Source of the DNA: Balaenoptera acutorostrata
Taxonomy: Eukaryota; Chordata; Mammalia; Artiodactyla; Balaenopteridae
Direction: 5' to 3'
NCBI RefSeq assembly: GCF_949987535.1
Contig: NC_080068.1
Coordinates: 84,283,254 to 84,347,253 of the forward strand
DNA: 64,000 nucleotides
Shown here: one piece after another, positions 60,001 to 64,000 of the stretch
Layout of the letters: every line of letters begins with the position of its first letter
Position numbering within the stretch: the stretch's first letter is position 1
Notes under the pieces: model-generated
What the model was told of the DNA's origin: nothing
The model's database searches: none
The model's input: the letters and a program-made list of their open reading frames with translations, nothing else
Translations under genes and position numbers: made by a program

Positions 60001-61814
60001 ATGATTGAATTACACTCAAGGAAGATCTTCTGAAAGATATACAAGTAAGTACTCATCTAAGTCTCATATCCTGTGACTTAAAAATTTAATGGAAGATTAA
60101 AATTTATTTCTTTCAGCTCTGAATCTTAGTCATTTGTATTACCTCTCTTCTAGTAGCAGCACTGACTGCTGTGACTTTGTCTTATTTTTTTTATATGTCA
60201 CAAGACTTATCAGAGTATTTGATAATATGGCAGTTGCTTAAAATTCATGATGAATTTATGAATAGTCATCATCACTTTAGTGTTCTTGTATCATGCCCTT
60301 TGTTGTTTGTGATGAAACCATTGGCTATTATCCTCTATCCTAATGCATCAAATTTTATTTCCTCCCTATTTTCTTTAGACCAATTTTATCATAAAATCCC
60401 AGTTGCTACTCATACTTTATCTATGTTGTAGTACATTAAGCAGAGAGATAGAGTTGTCTTTTTTATGACCAACTAGTCTTCTTTAACTAGAAGGAGGTGA
60501 TGAAGTTGTACACAGAAGATAGAATACATATATTTGGTATTTGTAAGAGCTGGGCTTTTAAATTGTTTGGCATTTTTATTCTTCTTTTATTTACTCCAAG
60601 TCCTAATCTCTAATGCAGCGGTGACAAACTTCCCACCAGCCTCAAACAGCCTATTTCTTTCTCCTCACCTCTTCATACATACTCAAAAGATGGATTCATC
60701 TATTGCTGAAAATATTTAGGTCAAATAAATGAATCTCTTCATGGGATTATTATTCCAAACTGTAAGTCTTTAAAAGTCAAGTATATAAATAAAGTTAATG
60801 TGATAATTTTACACAGAAAACTTACCCAGGTAAGTTGCCCAATGCGAATGTAGACAAAGGACAAACTCTATGTGTACTTGTTTTTCTCTAATCTGTGAGC
60901 TTTCTTGAGGAGAAAAATCCTACTAAAATTTTATATTAAATTTCAGTAATTTAAATAGGTCTGTTAATATGATAATGCAATAGTCATAGATGGTCAAGTA
61001 CATGTGTCTGAGCCTGCTTTAAAAATTCTGTTAGACATGATTTCAATACAAGATAGTACCTCATTATTCACCATAATATGAAAAGGGAACTGAAAATGTT
61101 CATACAAGCATAAAGACATAACTGATAAAATAAGAATTGGATCAAGAAATAAATCAATATTTTATAAGAAAGTGGATACAGCCAAGTAGCTACAATTCTC
61201 TGATGTGCTTTTCTCCTATGAAAAAAGTCTGACAGACCAAAGCAACATCATCTATTATGAGTTAATCCAAGGCCAATCTTGAGGTCATCCTCCCTCACTG
61301 GGTAACTGGGCTAATGGAATGAATTGAATTTATGTATTCAATAAAATTTATTATTTACACATTTACTACCACACATAAATTTCTCTTACTTAAAGGAATA
61401 TAATATAAAATATGGCACTTACATTCCTGTGGCAGAAAGGGATAAGCCTCCCATTTAGTGCTAATTATATTTCTTCCACAGAAGCTAGAACCTAACATAT
61501 TAACACATATTCAAAAGGCACTAAAAAATGTCTATTTAATAAATAACAAAATCTTTGCAATGCACAATAAAATAAATAAATATAATTTAAAAAATAAATG
61601 CATTGCAATCTGCAAATGCAGAAGGAGAAATTAACTGTGAGTTTTAGAGAACAGTGCCAAAGAAACTTTCTAGAAGAGATGGCTCTTGATTTGAGCTGTA
61701 AAAGGTAAATAAGTTGATTTTGAAAAGGTAGAAAAGAACATCCCATTTCCTATAATTTGAAAAGAGCCAACGCCTATAATTATAACAAAATTTATTCATG
61801 TAATAAAACATTTG
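60001..61814. other. Unassigned AT-rich sequence
   Basis: A segment near 60190-60265 resembles 59937-60012, the end of the L2 fragment, at about 255 bp offset. No gene is seen elsewhere in the interval. Confidence 0.45.
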
Positions 61815-62068
61815 TAGGGTAGTATGTATAGTGGTTAAAAGCCTAATAAAATCTTGCCACATTTTATTTACCTACTATTTTGTGATTCTGAACAGGTTAT
61901 TTAATCCCTCCCTCTAGGGCTCAGTTTTCTCATCTGTAAAATGTAGATAATCATAGTATCTACTTCATTGTACTTTTTCAGAGATAAATTAGTTAACACA
62001 AGAAAAGCATTTATAGTGGGTTCTAGCTCACGGCTAGTGCTCAACACATGGAAGCTAGTATTAAGAAT
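61815..62068 (+). mobile_element. MIR SINE (nearly full length)
   Basis: 'gtagtatgtatagtggttaaaagcc' (tRNA-derived head), 'gtgattctgaacaggttatttaatccc', 'ggctcagttttctcatctgtaaaatg' and 'gctagtgctcaacacatgg' give the full MIR order. Confidence 0.9.
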
Positions 62069-62259
62069 ATTTCTTACCATAAATCATCTACACAGCACAC
62101 TCACATACTGAGAATCTGTAGGATGAGTGCTATCATTCATGTCCTGTTGGAATAGCTCTGCTGTTACACAACGTGCTGTTTTTTTTTCAAAACAAAACAA
62201 AACAAAAAACTGAAGTTTCAAAGTTAATCCCTGAGACAAAGGAGTAGGTGTCAAATTAA
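62069..62259. other. Unassigned sequence
   Basis: Includes an AAAAC simple stretch near 62189-62210. Confidence 0.5.
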
Positions 62260-64000
62260 TCTACAGCTAATCAATGAATTTGGTAAAGTTGCAGGACACA
62301 AAATTAATGCACAGAAATGTCTTGCATTCCTATACACTAACAACGAAAGATCAGAAAGAGAAATTAAGGAAACAATCCCATTCACCATTGCAACAAAAGG
62401 AATAAAATACCTAGGAATAAACATACTTAAGGAGGTAAAAGACTTGTACTCAGAAAGCTATAAGATACTGATGAAAAAAATTAAAGATGACACAAACAGA
62501 TGGAGAGATATACCATGTTCTTGGATGGGAAGAATCAGTACTGTGAAAATGATTATACTACCCAAAGCAATCTACAGATTCAATGCAATCCCTATCAAAT
62601 TACCAATGGCATTTTTTACGGAACTAGCAAAAAAATCTTAAAATTTGTATGGAGACACAAAACACCCTGAATAGCCAAAGCAATCTTGAGGGAAAAAAAT
62701 GGAGCTGGAGGAATCAGACTCCCTGACTTCAGACTATTCTACAAAGCTACAGTAATCAAGACAATATGGTACTGGCACAGAAACAGAAATATAGATCAAT
62801 GGAACAGGATAGAAAGCCCAGAGATAAACCCACGCACCTATGGTCACCTAATCTATGACAAAGGAGGCAAGGATATACAACAGAGAAAAGACAGTCTCTT
62901 CAATAAGTGGTGCTGGGAAAACTGGACAGCTACATGTAAAAGAATGAAATTAGAACACTCCTTAACACCATACACCAAAATAAACTCAAAATGGATTAAA
63001 GACCTAAATGTAAGACTGGACACTATAAAACTCTTAGAGGAAAACATAGGAAGAACCCTCTTGGACATAAATCACAGCAAAATCTTTTTTGACCCACCTC
63101 CTAGAATAATGAAAATAAAATAAAAAATAAACAAATGGAACCTAATGAAACTTAAAAGCTTTTGCACAGCAAAGGAAACTATAAACAAGATGAAAAGGCA
63201 ACCCTCAGAATGGTAGAAAATATTTGCAAACAAATCAGCGGACAAAGGATTAGTCTCCAAAATATATAAACAGCTCGTGCAGCTCAATATTAAAAATACA
63301 AACAACCCAATCAAAAAATGGGCAGAAGACCTAACTAGACATCTCTCCAAAGAAGACATACAGATGGCCAAGAGGCCCATGAAAAGCTGCTCAACGTCAC
63401 TAATTATTAGAGGAATGCAAATCAAAACTACAATGAGGTATCACCTGACATCGGTTGAGATGGGCATCATCAGAAAATCTACAAACAACAAATGCTGGAG
63501 AGGGTGTGGGGAAATGGGAACCCTCTTGCACTGTTGGTGGGAATGTAAATTGATACAGCCACATGGAGAACAGTATAGAGGTTCCTTAAAAAATTAAAAA
63601 TAGAATTACCATATGACCTAGCAATCCTGCTACTGGGCATATACCCAGAGAAAACCATAATTCAAAAAGACACATGCACCCCAATGTTCATTGCAGCACT
63701 AGTTACAATAGCCAGGTCATGCAAGCAACCTAAATGCGCATCGACAGATGAATGTATAAAGAAGACGTGGTACATATATATAATGGAATATTACTCAGCC
63801 TTAAAAAGGAACCAAATTGGGTCATTTGTAGAGATGTGGATGGACCTAGAGACTGTCATACAGAGTGAAGTAAGTCACAAAGAGAAAAACAAATATCGTA
63901 TATTATCACATATATGTGGGATCTAGAAAAATGGTACAGATGAAGTTGTTTGCAGGGCAGAAACAGAGACACAGATGTAGAGAACAAACATATGGACACC
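62260..64000 (+). mobile_element. 5'-truncated L1, runs off the window
   Basis: L1 homology begins inside ORF2 after the FADD box (CTAATCAATGAATTTGGTAA) and continues to the window end, which falls in the 3'UTR. Its ORF2 residues group with the L1 at 34076-39775, not with that at 15035-21003. Confidence 0.92.
62262..63926 (+). pseudogene. L1 ORF2 C-terminal part, frameshifted
   Basis: Homologous frames are 62444-62641, 62686-63123, 63277-63597 and 63684-63926, each shifted or stopped relative to the next. They carry the post-catalytic reverse transcriptase region, the C-terminal domain and the Cys/His motif ([10 protein letters not shown]...HCWWEC). The ORF2 stop is TAG at 63924-63926. The N-terminal endonuclease and catalytic FADD box are absent because of 5' truncation. 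Confidence 0.92.

Overview
The window is a stretch of mammalian nuclear DNA, AT-rich and gene-poor, almost certainly from a cetacean. The strongest sign is a family of about 300 bp tRNA-derived SINEs opening with GGGCTTCCCTGGTGGCGCAG and ending in (AAATA)n. This matches the CHR-2 type SINE of whales and dolphins. A related CHR-1 type copy and several L1 LINEs of a young artiodactyl/cetacean type agree. I cannot tell baleen from toothed whale; all copies here are the long CHR-2 form. I found no host protein-coding exon, tRNA, rRNA or CRISPR. Nearly every long open frame is an L1 ORF, a shadow of one, or a chance frame through a SINE.

Layout. 1-4378: a galectin-1 (LGALS1) processed pseudogene, then an old plus-strand L1 that lacks most of ORF2 and carries a nested L1 3' end and a SINE. 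4379-15030: mostly unassigned AT-rich sequence with five SINEs, an L2 3' end and an old L1 fragment. 15035-21003: a nearly full-length minus-strand L1 with an open ORF1 (301 aa) and an ORF2 broken by only one nonsense codon and one frameshift. It lies against an MLT1-type LTR. 21000-33900: old L1, MIR and L2 pieces, MaLR and ERVL LTRs, and five SINEs. 34076-39775: a second long L1 (plus strand, 5' truncated), more decayed and with two SINEs inserted in its ORFs. 39776-48190: unassigned sequence with MIR pieces, one SINE and an (AT)26 microsatellite. 48190-51285: an old L1 piece, a 200-base N gap, a SINE and two solo LTRs. 51286-62260: unassigned sequence with L2 pieces, a complete MLT1-type LTR, and Tigger-type and hAT-type DNA elements. 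62260-64000: a third L1 that runs off the end.

The only protein machinery is L1's: ORF1p (RNA chaperone) and ORF2p (endonuclease plus reverse transcriptase). Such proteins, from active copies elsewhere, supplied the reverse transcription that made the SINEs, the pseudogene and the truncated L1s. Target-site duplications (TSDs) around most SINEs show this directly. I see no new biological system. The most rewarding items are the near-intact L1 with a 75 bp tandem duplication in its 5'UTR, two SINEs with extra sequence between two A-rich tails, the galectin-1 retrocopy, and the layered insertions that give relative ages.
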